Origin: Deltaproteobacteria bacterium
GTDB taxonomy: Bacteria; Myxococcota_C; UBA6777
DNA length: 64,000 nucleotides
Reading direction: 5' to 3'
Assembly (NCBI GenBank): GCA_006226375.1
Contig: SBHC01000040.1
Location: 186,001-250,000 of the forward strand
A program made the translations under genes and the position numbers. The notes beneath the pieces are model-generated. The model saw only the letters and a program-made list of their open reading frames with translations, was not told the origin of the DNA and made no database searches. Of the stretch, positions 24,847 through 33,280 are shown one piece after another; within the stretch, counting starts at the first letter, position 1; each line of letters starts with the position of its first letter.

Positions 24847-27831
24847 TTAAGGGGTAGATACACTTGGATCCCGTTTTCTTTGGCCTGCTAACCCCTTGCT
24901 TGCAAACCAGATGGCTTCGGGCCAGATTTTTTGCTTTCGGTATAGCTGCCCCAACACGTAGTACAACTGGGGATCTCGTTTGCTCCAGGTTGGGTCTTGA
25001 AGGAGAGGGGCAAGCAAGCGCAAGCTTGTGTCGAATTCCTCTCGTGCGTACCGCAACAGTCCGTACAGCAGCCGCGGTCCTGGCGCTGTTTTCAGTTGTT
25101 TGGTCCAGCGCGCAATCTCTTGGAGTTGAATCGGTCGATGGGCCTGTTGATTCCAACATCGAACCACCGCGAGATGTTGACCCGAACGACCGGCTTTTCG
25201 CAGACAAGCCTCCAAAGCCGGGCGACCATGAAACACTTCGTGGAAGGTCTTTCGGGCGTGAGCAAACAAGGGGTCCATCGGCTCGTTCGGGCAGAGTTTG
25301 CGGCGCAAATCCTTTCGCACTTGTGGGTGGGCTCCAAACCGGAGTCGAGCCAGGAGAAGGGCTCCTTGAAAGGCTGTGGTTCGAAGGCAGGGTGCTTGCC
25401 TCGTATGCGTGGCACCTTGTGGTAGTTGGAACACCCGGTCGTAGCGGTTGTATGAACTCCCCAGGGCTTTTCGTAAGACAAGGCTTCCGTCTGTTGTCGC
25501 GTGCTGTACAAGGTCAAGGGGGGCGCGCAGCTCGATCCAGGCGTTGTCGTCGGTGTTCAGCGGTGCTCCTTTGACCCAGGTCCGGAGGCTTTGGTTGTCA
25601 GCCAGAAGGCGAGGAAGCCAGTCGAGCGGCTCTTGCATTCCTGCTTTGAGGAGGACGTCTCGCGTTCGAGGGTTTTCAAACCAGGTATGGAAATCGTTAA
25701 GGTCGGGTCGAAGGGGTCGGCTGGAGGCGACGAGGAGGGTGTCTTTCGACTGGTAGCTGATGCCAAACAAGTAAACATGCGGAAAGACCGAAGAGACGGT
25801 TCGTAGCAACACACGGATGCTTTGAGGGGAGAGTTCGTACAGTTGGATCCATTGGCAGAGGATGCCGCCTTTTCGAAGTCGCTTTCGAGCCAGTTGGAAA
25901 AACTCTTGGGTAAACAGGGCGCTGACGCCGCTGATCCAGGGATTGGAGGGCTCCGAGATGACGACGTCGTAGCGGTTGGAGTGACTGTGTAGATAGTTCC
26001 GCCCGTCGTCGAACACTAGCTTTAAGCGTGGGTCCGACTGGGGCTTGTAGTTCCAGGGTCGAAACCAACGCGATGCCTTCACCACAGCAGGTTCGATCTC
26101 TATCGCCGTGACTGACTTCACCGGAAACTGAAGCGTCGCTCCTACCGTGACGCCCGAACCCCAGCCGATCACAGCGACGTCCTTGGCATGTCCGTGCATC
26201 GACAGCGGTAACAAGGCCGACAAAAGCTGCGTTGGCATGTCCACTCCTGAGGAAGCATCGGACTTTCCGTTCACTTTCAACGCGAGGATGTGGTGGTTGT
26301 ACTGCTCGACGACAACGGTTGCATGGAGCCCCTCCTGGTAGTCAAGCAGGTTCTTTTTGGAGAGACTTTCGGGAGAGAGGCGTTGGAGTTGCGCCACGCG
26401 AAACAGACCCAAGCTAAGGACGCTTCGGTTCCACTCGGGTGTGGCAAAGAATGTTAATCCCAGCAACACACCGGCTGTGCTTAGACAAAGCCAAGAGGCC
26501 CAAGGGCGCGATGCTTGCGTACGAACAAAAAACAAGCCAACGGCGAGGGAGAGGTAGAGCAAGACCGCAGCGATTAAGGTTCCCTGCACACTGAACAGGG
26601 GAATCCAAACAAAACCTGAAGTGAAGCTGCCCATGATCGCACCCAACGTGTTGTAGGCATAGACTCGACCCACTGTCTCACCGATCGGGGTTTCACTTTG
26701 GACAAAACATCGCAACACCAAAGGAAACAAAAGCCCCATGGCAAAGGTGGGGCCGAGAAGAAGAAGGGCAGCCAGAGCGGCTTTGATGGTGAGGAGTCCA
26801 AGAGGCGTCAACGAAGAACCTTTGGCAAACGAGAGAAACCAAAGGGGGAGCTGGTCCACTTGCGTGATGCTGAGCCAGACGAAACCTGCCGTACACAGAA
26901 GACCTGCAACAAGCGCCAGCGCCGGATCTCGCAGGCGGCGAGCCAGGCTACTTCCAACGGACGAACCCAAGGTCAGCCCAAGCAAGAAGGTGCTGAGGAT
27001 GATGGTGAAGGCATACACCGAGGAGCCGATCACCATGGACAGTACGCGGTTCCAACAGACCTGACACACCATCGCCAGCCCACCTGTTGTGGCGAACGCA
27101 AACAAGACAAAGCGTCGCTCTTGGCGTTGGGGAGAGAGGGTCCAGTCGTCCGCGAGCTCCTTTTCCTCGGGTTCTTGGCTGTCCAAGGTCTCTGGCACAT
27201 GAGTGGTTGATTCTTCGAGAGGGATGGCTGTTCGTCGGGCTACTCCGAGAACGGCAAAGGCGAGGGTGAGATTCAAACCCCCAAGAGTCCAGAGGGTCGC
27301 CTGAACTCCGAGAAAGGGAAGGAACACAAAGCCTGTGCAAAAACACCCCAGCACTGCACCTCCTGTGTTAACTGTGTACAGCCAACCGACGGAAGTGCTG
27401 AGGTCTTCGCGTTGACGAGTGAGCGCTCGACTGAGCAAGGGAAGGGTTGCCCCCATCATGGCCGTAGGAACAAGCATCACGAGCGTGGCAAGAGCAAACC
27501 GAAGGAGAGCTGTTCCATACGAGGGGAGAGCTTGGCTGCTCCATTGATGAAGCGGTGCAATGACTTGGATCCAGAAGGGCATGGCGATGCCCCACAAACC
27601 AATGGCAGCTTCCAACAAACCGTAGATCTGCATGGGGTAGCGTGTCCGGTCGGCCCAACGACCGCCCCACCAACTTCCCAGCGCGAGGCCTGTCATGTAG
27701 GCTGTTAGCACCGATACCACAGCGAGAGACGTCCCGCCAAACAGATGGGCAAACATCCGAGTCCATAAGGTCTCCAGACCTAAGGCACTCATACCTGAAA
27801 AAAAGAAAACAAAAAACAAAAGGATACGCAT
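24847..27831 (-). CDS. Fused transporter-like/spermidine-synthase-like membrane protein
   Basis: The 994-residue protein has an N-terminal half with about 12-14 membrane helices of the fused MFS/SpeE-like family (start MRILLFFVFFFSGMSALGLE). A Rossmann methyltransferase-type domain follows with VIGWGSGVTVGA, EIEPAVV, DDGRNYL and SEPSNPWISG. These match the spermidine-synthase-like domain of such fusions, where SEPSNPW replaces the polyamine synthase Asp motif. True putrescine aminopropyl transfer is therefore doubtful. The last 180 residues are helical and TPR-like. The ATG at 27831 fits the family start; an in-frame TTG upstream at 27876 is less likely. Substrate unknown. Confidence 0.85.
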   Translation of the reverse strand: MRILLFFVFFFSGMSALGLETLWTRMFAHLFGGTSLAVVSVLTAYMTGLALGSWWGGRWADRTRYPMQIYGLLEAAIGLWGIAMPFWIQVIAPLHQWSSQALPSYGTALLRFALATLVMLVPTAMMGATLPLLSRALTRQREDLSTSVGWLYTVNTGGAVLGCFCTGFVFLPFLGVQATLWTLGGLNLTLAFAVLGVARRTAIPLEESTTHVPETLDSQEPEEKELADDWTLSPQRQERRFVLFAFATTGGLAMVCQVCWNRVLSMVIGSSVYAFTIILSTFLLGLTLGSSVGSSLARRLRDPALALVAGLLCTAGFVWLSITQVDQLPLWFLSFAKGSSLTPLGLLTIKAALAALLLLGPTFAMGLLFPLVLRCFVQSETPIGETVGRVYAYNTLGAIMGSFTSGFVWIPLFSVQGTLIAAVLLYLSLAVGLFFVRTQASRPWASWLCLSTAGVLLGLTFFATPEWNRSVLSLGLFRVAQLQRLSPESLSKKNLLDYQEGLHATVVVEQYNHHILALKVNGKSDASSGVDMPTQLLSALLPLSMHGHAKDVAVIGWGSGVTVGATLQFPVKSVTAIEIEPAVVKASRWFRPWNYKPQSDPRLKLVFDDGRNYLHSHSNRYDVVISEPSNPWISGVSALFTQEFFQLARKRLRKGGILCQWIQLYELSPQSIRVLLRTVSSVFPHVYLFGISYQSKDTLLVASSRPLRPDLNDFHTWFENPRTRDVLLKAGMQEPLDWLPRLLADNQSLRTWVKGAPLNTDDNAWIELRAPLDLVQHATTDGSLVLRKALGSSYNRYDRVFQLPQGATHTRQAPCLRTTAFQGALLLARLRFGAHPQVRKDLRRKLCPNEPMDPLFAHARKTFHEVFHGRPALEACLRKAGRSGQHLAVVRCWNQQAHRPIQLQEIARWTKQLKTAPGPRLLYGLLRYAREEFDTSLRLLAPLLQDPTWSKRDPQLYYVLGQLYRKQKIWPEAIWFASKGLAGQRKRDPSVSTP

Positions 27832-27861
27832 AACGAAACGGGTTGTTCCTCTCACTCTTTT

Positions 27862-27954
27862 CTTGCATCTTTGCAAGGTTTCAAGTTGTATATAGCCGTG
27901 ACGAAGAACTGTCTAGATCGAACACAACATCGCAGAGGTCCTACAGGACTCTGC
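27862..27954. promoter_or_regulatory. Two dyads in a divergent promoter region
   Basis: CTTGCA-TCTT-TGCAAG (27862-27877) is a perfect repeat. GCAGAG-g-TCCT-ac-AGGA-CTCTGC (27932-27954) has ten paired bases per arm with one bulged G. Both lie between the leftward SpeE-like gene and the rightward OmpA lipoprotein gene, where they could control both. Confidence 0.4.
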
Positions 27955-28021
27955 TCGCTATCACGTTCTGGGTGTACACTTTCGATGGATCCTTGGATTC
28001 GTCCCATGATGGAGTAAAAGA

Positions 28022-29059
28022 ATGCGAACGATAGCTTCTCCGTTTTTCCGTCTTCCGCTGTGGATCGGGCTGTTGTTGCTGGCTGTTGGCACCACTGGGT
28101 GTGTCACCAACCAGGAACACCTGCGGATGCAGCGTGCTTTGGGGGCTGAAATTATCAACCTCCGTCAACGCCGTGACGAAGGCTACAAGCGTACCCAAGA
28201 GCTAGAGAAGGCTCGGGAAAAGCTGATGCTGGAGATGAAAGGCCTGCAAAAGCAGTATGCCGAACTCAACAAAAAGTACGAAGGTGTTCTGGAGAACCAG
28301 AAGTCTGAGATGGAGCGACTCAACAAAAGGCTCACACGCCAAGATGCTGATCTGAAGAAGTGCGGTGAAATGCTTAAGGGGCGCGGAAAGAAGCTCTTTG
28401 ACCTTCAGGCCGAGCTTGCCAAAAAACAGCAAGAGCTTCAGACCAAGGAGCAAGAGTTCCTCAAGAAGCAGGAAGAGTTTGCCAAGAAAAACAAAACTCT
28501 CTTGGACGAGCTCAAAAAGAAGGAAGAAGAGGTCAAGAAAAAGCAGGCAGCCCTGGCTTCCTCGTTGAAGAAGGTCCAGCTTCTTCGCAAGCAGGTGGAC
28601 AGCTTGCGCAAAGTCTTTGACGACCTCAAGTCCAAGCTGAAAGCCCTGGTTCAGGCTGGCAACTTGAAGATTGTAATGGTGGAAGGCCGGCTGGTGCTTC
28701 AACTCCCCGAGAAGATCTTGTTTGCTTCGGGTCGCTACAACCTGAAGCGAGCTGGCCAGCAGGCGATCTCCAAGGTGACGTTCTACCTCAAGTCCATGCC
28801 GTACAACTGGCAGGTCGTGGGACACACCGATAGCGTCGGAAACCCCAAGTACAACTGGCGTCTCTCCGCAAATCGCTCTCTCTCTGTTCTGTTTGTGATG
28901 ATTAAGAATGGTATGCCCAACAAGCAGATCTCGCTGGCTGGTTATGGTCAATACCAGCCGATGGCTCCCAACGATACCCGCGAAAACAAAGCCCTCAATC
29001 GCCGCACCGAACTCGTCCTCGTGCCCGACCTCAGCGAAATCTTCTCCTCCGTCAAATAA
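28022..29059 (+). CDS. OmpA-family lipoprotein with long coiled coil
   Basis: The 345-residue protein starts with a signal peptide and lipobox TTGC (Cys about 27). A coiled coil rich in Lys, Glu and Gln spans residues 45-205. An OmpA C-terminal peptidoglycan-binding domain follows (VVGHTDSVGNPKYNWRLSANRS near 260-281, GYGQYQP, NRRTELVL). It probably tethers the outer membrane to the wall, with the coil spanning the periplasm. GGAG lies 7 bases before the ATG. It is divergent from the SpeE-like gene. Confidence 0.9.
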   Translation: MRTIASPFFRLPLWIGLLLLAVGTTGCVTNQEHLRMQRALGAEIINLRQRRDEGYKRTQELEKAREKLMLEMKGLQKQYAELNKKYEGVLENQKSEMERLNKRLTRQDADLKKCGEMLKGRGKKLFDLQAELAKKQQELQTKEQEFLKKQEEFAKKNKTLLDELKKKEEEVKKKQAALASSLKKVQLLRKQVDSLRKVFDDLKSKLKALVQAGNLKIVMVEGRLVLQLPEKILFASGRYNLKRAGQQAISKVTFYLKSMPYNWQVVGHTDSVGNPKYNWRLSANRSLSVLFVMIKNGMPNKQISLAGYGQYQPMAPNDTRENKALNRRTELVLVPDLSEIFSSVK

Positions 29060-29080
29060 GTCCTTTTAGCGCTCGTCTTC

Positions 29081-29818
29081 TTACTGGTTGGGAATCACGT
29101 ACAAGCCAGTGTCAGGTTTGTCTGACGTGCACCACTTGTGGATGCGTCGATGAATCTGTGCCAGTCGGTACGCTGCTGTGGCCCGGTTTGGCGCGGTGCA
29201 TACTTCGACGGAGATGCGGCGTCGCAAGGTCCACATGTAGTTGTCGATGCGTTCGCCCAAGGTTCGCTCTCGTGACGCGATACGAGAGAAGGGCCCCACT
29301 GCGTTGGTGAGGGCGAGCGCTACCATGGGGATGCCAAAGCCTATCACCAGCCCCGCTTTTACCTCTCCAGGTTCCGGGACCAACCCACCAATCACCATGG
29401 CAATTCCTGTTGCTGCGGTTCCACCCAGAAATCCCCAAAACAGAGAGGTGTGAAAGTTACTCTTGTTTTGGAACTTCTTGAGCTTCACGCGGCAGGTGGG
29501 GGCGAGATCTTGGATGTCGGAGATCTGCCGGGCCAGCCGGGAATCTGTGCAGTAGCCTCCAAGAATTCGGTTGCCGTCGGGGACGGTTCGGAGCAAGACC
29601 CGAGCTTTTTCCACAGCGGCTTCCACGGTCTGCTTCTTTTGGGAAGCCGACGGTTTCTTTTCTTTGGCAAGGTAGGCTCCGGAGCGCTCCGGGTTCAGAT
29701 AGATGATGCCCCGGGTGCTCATGCAGCCGGAGAGGAAAAGTCCACACACAAGCAGACAGGCAACAAGGGGAGCAGCATGGGGTCGATTGGGAAACACCAG
29801 AGACCGTGGACGTATCAT
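29081..29818 (-). CDS. Hypothetical lipoprotein with central membrane pair
   Basis: The 245-residue protein has a signal peptide and lipobox LSGC (Cys about 31). A helical periplasmic stretch, two Gly-rich hydrophobic segments (about 125-180, GFLGGTAATGIAMVIGGLV) and a C-terminal helical region follow. No family is recognised. The ATG at 29818 has AGGAA 6 bases upstream; an in-frame ATG at 29824 is too close to that site. Convergent with the OmpA lipoprotein gene, 21 bases away. Context suggests an envelope role. Confidence 0.7.
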   Translation of the reverse strand: MIRPRSLVFPNRPHAAPLVACLLVCGLFLSGCMSTRGIIYLNPERSGAYLAKEKKPSASQKKQTVEAAVEKARVLLRTVPDGNRILGGYCTDSRLARQISDIQDLAPTCRVKLKKFQNKSNFHTSLFWGFLGGTAATGIAMVIGGLVPEPGEVKAGLVIGFGIPMVALALTNAVGPFSRIASRERTLGERIDNYMWTLRRRISVEVCTAPNRATAAYRLAQIHRRIHKWCTSDKPDTGLYVIPNQ

Positions 29819-30328
29819 CAACATTTCCTTTGCGTTGCTTCCATCAAACGGACAGCGTTGGAGAACTCTAAGAACCTTCGTGGGGTTCGTTGGTACGTGG
29901 ATACTTACACTTTTCTTTGGAAAATCAGAGCGTTTAAGCCTCTTCTCTTCGCCGATTCTCAATGTCGGAGGAGGGAGGCGCAGAGACTCATTGATAGAAG
30001 ATCTGACCACCCAGGTCAAGAACAACGAAAGCCGGGAGAATATTTGACATCTGGGCCATGAAGGTGATACTCAAGTTCCATGCTATCAGGAACCAGACTT
30101 CGACTTGTAAACCAAAAAGGTTCCAGTGCTTTTGTACCCCTTCTTTTTCGTTACCTGGAATTTAGGTTGACTTCTCTTGGAATTGTGGTACAGAAGGAGC
30201 GTTTGTTCTGGGAAAGTTTGAGTTCTTTATGCGGTTTCGACACTTATTCTATTCTCGCGAAACCTCACATAGCCTAGAAACGCACTATGCGCAGTTAGGA
30301 ACGCGCCTGAGCTCGTAGGAGAAACTTC
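29819..30328. other. Divergent intergenic region upstream of Pal-like gene
   Basis: 510 bases without a supported gene. A weak rightward promoter candidate is TTGACT (30167-30172) with TACAGA (30189-30194), spacer 16. Short open frames lack ribosome sites. Confidence 0.35.
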
Positions 30329-31243
30329 ATGTACGCGGCACGTCTAGCGTTTTATTTTCGACGAATCTTTTTGATTACCGGCCTTGCAAGCTTCACTCTC
30401 TTCTTGATGGCATGTCCTGAACCCAAGTGGCCAAGCTGCAAGGACGATAAAAACTGTCGTTCCGACAAGAAGGACAACCCCGTTTCCGTTGCTTACTTCT
30501 GTATCAACGGATCGTGCGTTCAATGTCGCAACGTCAAGGACTGTCCTGACCCTACAAAGCAAAAGTGCGTGAACAACGCCTGTGTCGCCAAAACCTGCGG
30601 TGACATCACCTGCCCCGGCGGAAAGGAATGTGACCCCACCACGTTGGGATGCAAGTATCCCTGTGAAAACGACGGGGACTCTCCTTGCAAAGGTGACAGT
30701 TGCAAAGTATGTCGCAACCACCAGTGTGTGCCCAAACCGCCCAAGTGCACCAAGAACGGTGACTGTCCGGCCAACCAGATCTGCCAGAACGCTGGTGACT
30801 CCTGCAACGCTCGTTGCGAAGGTGGCTGTGCTGCAGACAAACCCTGTCCTGCCGGTCAGGAATGCCGAAACGGTCAGTGTGCTCAGGCCACTTGTCAGGC
30901 TGAGACCATCTACTTTGACTTCAACAAGTACTTCATCCGCAGCGACGCTCGCTCCGGACTTCAGCGCAACGCAGAGTGCGTGAAGAAGATGGTCGGATAC
31001 GGCAAGAAGGTTTTGATTGAAGGTCACTGTGACGAACGCGGAACTCGCGAGTACAACCTGTGGTTGGGGCGTCGTCGTGCCTCCACCACCAAGAAGTACT
31101 TGGTTCAGTTGGGCGTGGATAGCGGCAAAGTCTGCACCGTGTCCAAAGGAAAAGAAGACCCCGTTGTTACGAATGCAACCGATGGTGACGGTCACCAAAA
31201 GAACCGTCGTGCGGTGTTCAAGTTTGTCGACTCTTGTCCCTGA
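30329..31243 (+). CDS. Pal-like lipoprotein with N-terminal cysteine-rich repeats
   Basis: The 304-residue protein has a signal peptide with lipobox LMAC (Cys about 29). About 155 residues follow with some 28 cysteines in short units (CKDDKNC, CRNVKDC, CTKNGDCPANQIC, CPAGQEC). A Pal/OmpA domain completes it (IYFDFNKYFIRSDA, LIEGHCDERGTREYNLWLG, NRRAVFKF). Pal binds peptidoglycan and works with Tol proteins in outer-membrane constriction. The disulfide-rich insert between lipid anchor and Pal domain is unusual. GGAG lies 7 bases before the ATG. Two CpoB-like genes follow, as in tol-pal operons, though tolQRAB are not in the window. Confidence 0.88.
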   Translation: MYAARLAFYFRRIFLITGLASFTLFLMACPEPKWPSCKDDKNCRSDKKDNPVSVAYFCINGSCVQCRNVKDCPDPTKQKCVNNACVAKTCGDITCPGGKECDPTTLGCKYPCENDGDSPCKGDSCKVCRNHQCVPKPPKCTKNGDCPANQICQNAGDSCNARCEGGCAADKPCPAGQECRNGQCAQATCQAETIYFDFNKYFIRSDARSGLQRNAECVKKMVGYGKKVLIEGHCDERGTREYNLWLGRRRASTTKKYLVQLGVDSGKVCTVSKGKEDPVVTNATDGDGHQKNRRAVFKFVDSCP

Positions 31244-31371
31244 TTCTGGCAAAAACTTGACAGTTCTTACGGGGAGTCTCCATCTTGGAGTGGTCTTCCC
31301 AGTCGATCTCTCTCTTTGGTGATGGATATGGAGGCGGCGCGGTCCCAACTCGGGAGGCGCCGATTTTTTTG

Positions 31372-32184
31372 ATGAAGCGTTGGTGTTTGAGCGTTCTTTT
31401 GCTGTCTACATTCTGCTTTGGTTGTGTCACCAATGGCCGGTTCGACCTGCATGTCAAAAAACACCTGAAACTCGCGAATGACGTCCAACAGATCCGCAAC
31501 AAGCAAGTCACGATGTTGTCACAGCTGACACGACTTCAGGTGCAGCTCCAGAAGTTGGACCAGATCTTTGCGCAGTTCCGGAAAAAAGGACAGTATAGTT
31601 TCGCGAACATCGGCGTAAAGCTTGATGAACTACGCACCCATCACCAGGAACTCCTCGGCAACTTCCAGATTCTTAAGCTTGCTCATGACAAGCTGATCAA
31701 GCAGCACCAGAAGCTTCTGGAAGATTACAAGCGTCGCTTTGGCGATCCGATGGCTTCCAACGCCGGCGGAAACCAGGTGGATATCAAAGTTCTCGATCCT
31801 CCCAAACTATACAAGCTTGCGAAGGATTTGTTTGACCAAGGCAAGTATGTCGAGTCCCGAGAGCATTTAAAAACGCTCGTCAAACGTTTTAAGGCACATG
31901 AACTGACGGACGATGCGTTTTTGCTGATCGGTCAGTGCTTTGAAAAGACCAACAAGGTGTACGAAGCGATCTTGTGGTACAACGACGCGCTGAAGAAGTT
32001 CCCCAATGGCGATCAAGTGGATCATGCCCTGCTCAAGCTGGGTACGGCTCACTACAAGATTAATGCTTGCCCTGAAGGTCGAGCCTTCTTGCGCCGCCTG
32101 GTTCGCAAGCATTCCCGCTCCAAATACGCCTCAAAAGCCCGTAAGCTGATTCGTAACATGCGACGTCATTGTCGCAAACGATAA
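31372..32184 (+). CDS. CpoB/YbgF-like lipoprotein with coiled coil and TPRs
   Basis: The 270-residue protein has a signal peptide and lipobox CFGC (Cys about 18). A coiled coil follows (about 30-125), then a TPR domain of three repeats (KLYKLAKDLFDQGKYVESRE near 145) with the YbgF-type pattern. CpoB links Tol-Pal to cell-wall synthesis at division. The start at 31372 gives the signal peptide. It follows the Pal-like gene by 128 bases and precedes a similar gene. Confidence 0.78.
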   Translation: MKRWCLSVLLLSTFCFGCVTNGRFDLHVKKHLKLANDVQQIRNKQVTMLSQLTRLQVQLQKLDQIFAQFRKKGQYSFANIGVKLDELRTHHQELLGNFQILKLAHDKLIKQHQKLLEDYKRRFGDPMASNAGGNQVDIKVLDPPKLYKLAKDLFDQGKYVESREHLKTLVKRFKAHELTDDAFLLIGQCFEKTNKVYEAILWYNDALKKFPNGDQVDHALLKLGTAHYKINACPEGRAFLRRLVRKHSRSKYASKARKLIRNMRRHCRKR

Positions 32185-32261
32185 ACGAACTTCGTCTGTA
32201 TAGCGGATGTCCGCTGTGACGAAGAAAGCCCGCACCACCACCCTACAAACGAGTAAGTCCT

Positions 32262-33218
32262 ATGACAGAGCGTAGATCTTCTATGTCGCTGGGCCGTACC
32301 CTTGCGTTGTTCCTGTGTGTGCTCACCTTCAGTATGCTCAACTCCGGTTGCTGGGCGACATTAAGTGAGTTGAAGAAGGAACGGTACCTGCGAAAAGAGC
32401 TGGAAAAACAGTTCCAATCGTTTAAGCGTTCCCAACTCAAAAAAGAGCGGTTGTACAGCCAGCAAAGAAAGCAGGACCAGGCTCGTCTGGCTGCTGTGAT
32501 GGCCAATTTGAAGCTGCAGTCGAACAAGACCCAAGATCTGTTTGACAAGCTAGAGAAGCAAATCAAGCAAGGGCAGGGTGGCGTCGCTGAAATGCTCGCG
32601 ACCATGCAGCGATTGCAGGCCAAGTTCCAGGAGTTTCTCGGACAGTTTAACGAAGTCCAGAAGCAAATGGGCGAGATGTCCAAGAAGTCGCCGGAAGCGA
32701 ACAAGCAATTCGCGGAGGTGCTAGAGAAAAACAAGCTGCTGATCCAGCGCTTGAAGGAGTTGGAAGCACAGATCGATCCAGCCAAGATGTATGCTGCCGC
32801 AAAAGACGCGATGAAGTCGAAGGACTATCCCAAAGCTATCCGGCTGTTCCGTCGCTTTACCAAGCGTTTTGCTCAGCACGATCTGGCCGAGAAGGCTTAC
32901 TTCCGGTTGGCGATGATCTACCTGGAACAAGGCAAAACCAACGCTGCCATCATCGAACTGGCTGACCTGGTCAAACGCTATCCCCAAGGAGACAAGGCAC
33001 AGAATGCCTACTTCCGGTTGGGTTTTCTGCACTACAAGCTGAAGAAGTGTAGGCAAGGACGTCGTTACTTCCGTCGCGCGATGCTTCTTCGTGGACGCGA
33101 CCCCAAACTGGCGAAAGAAGCGCGGCTGTTTTATCGACGTCATCGCAGACTCTGCAAGAACAGCCGTCGTCGCCGAAGACGTCGTCGCCGAAGACGAAGA
33201 AGGCGACGTACCGACTAA
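32262..33218 (+). CDS. Second CpoB/YbgF-like lipoprotein, poly-Arg C-terminus
   Basis: The 318-residue protein has a signal peptide with lipobox NSGC (Cys about 30). A coiled coil (about 35-165) and a TPR domain (AKDAMKSKDYPKAIRLFRRF near 180, AYFRLAMIYLEQGK) follow. The same layout as the preceding gene suggests duplication. It ends in 15 consecutive Arg followed by Thr-Asp. The Arg codons are mixed and come from a tandem 15-base DNA unit (GTCGTCGCCGAAGAC twice). A poly-Arg tail in a periplasmic lipoprotein is odd and might bind peptidoglycan, LPS or nucleic acid. Confidence 0.78.
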   Translation: MTERRSSMSLGRTLALFLCVLTFSMLNSGCWATLSELKKERYLRKELEKQFQSFKRSQLKKERLYSQQRKQDQARLAAVMANLKLQSNKTQDLFDKLEKQIKQGQGGVAEMLATMQRLQAKFQEFLGQFNEVQKQMGEMSKKSPEANKQFAEVLEKNKLLIQRLKELEAQIDPAKMYAAAKDAMKSKDYPKAIRLFRRFTKRFAQHDLAEKAYFRLAMIYLEQGKTNAAIIELADLVKRYPQGDKAQNAYFRLGFLHYKLKKCRQGRRYFRRAMLLRGRDPKLAKEARLFYRRHRRLCKNSRRRRRRRRRRRRRRRTD

Positions 33219-33280
33219 GTTGGTAGGCATGTGGTAGAGTGAGGGTCTCTATCACATCCAACGGAGTCGAAGGAGCGGGG

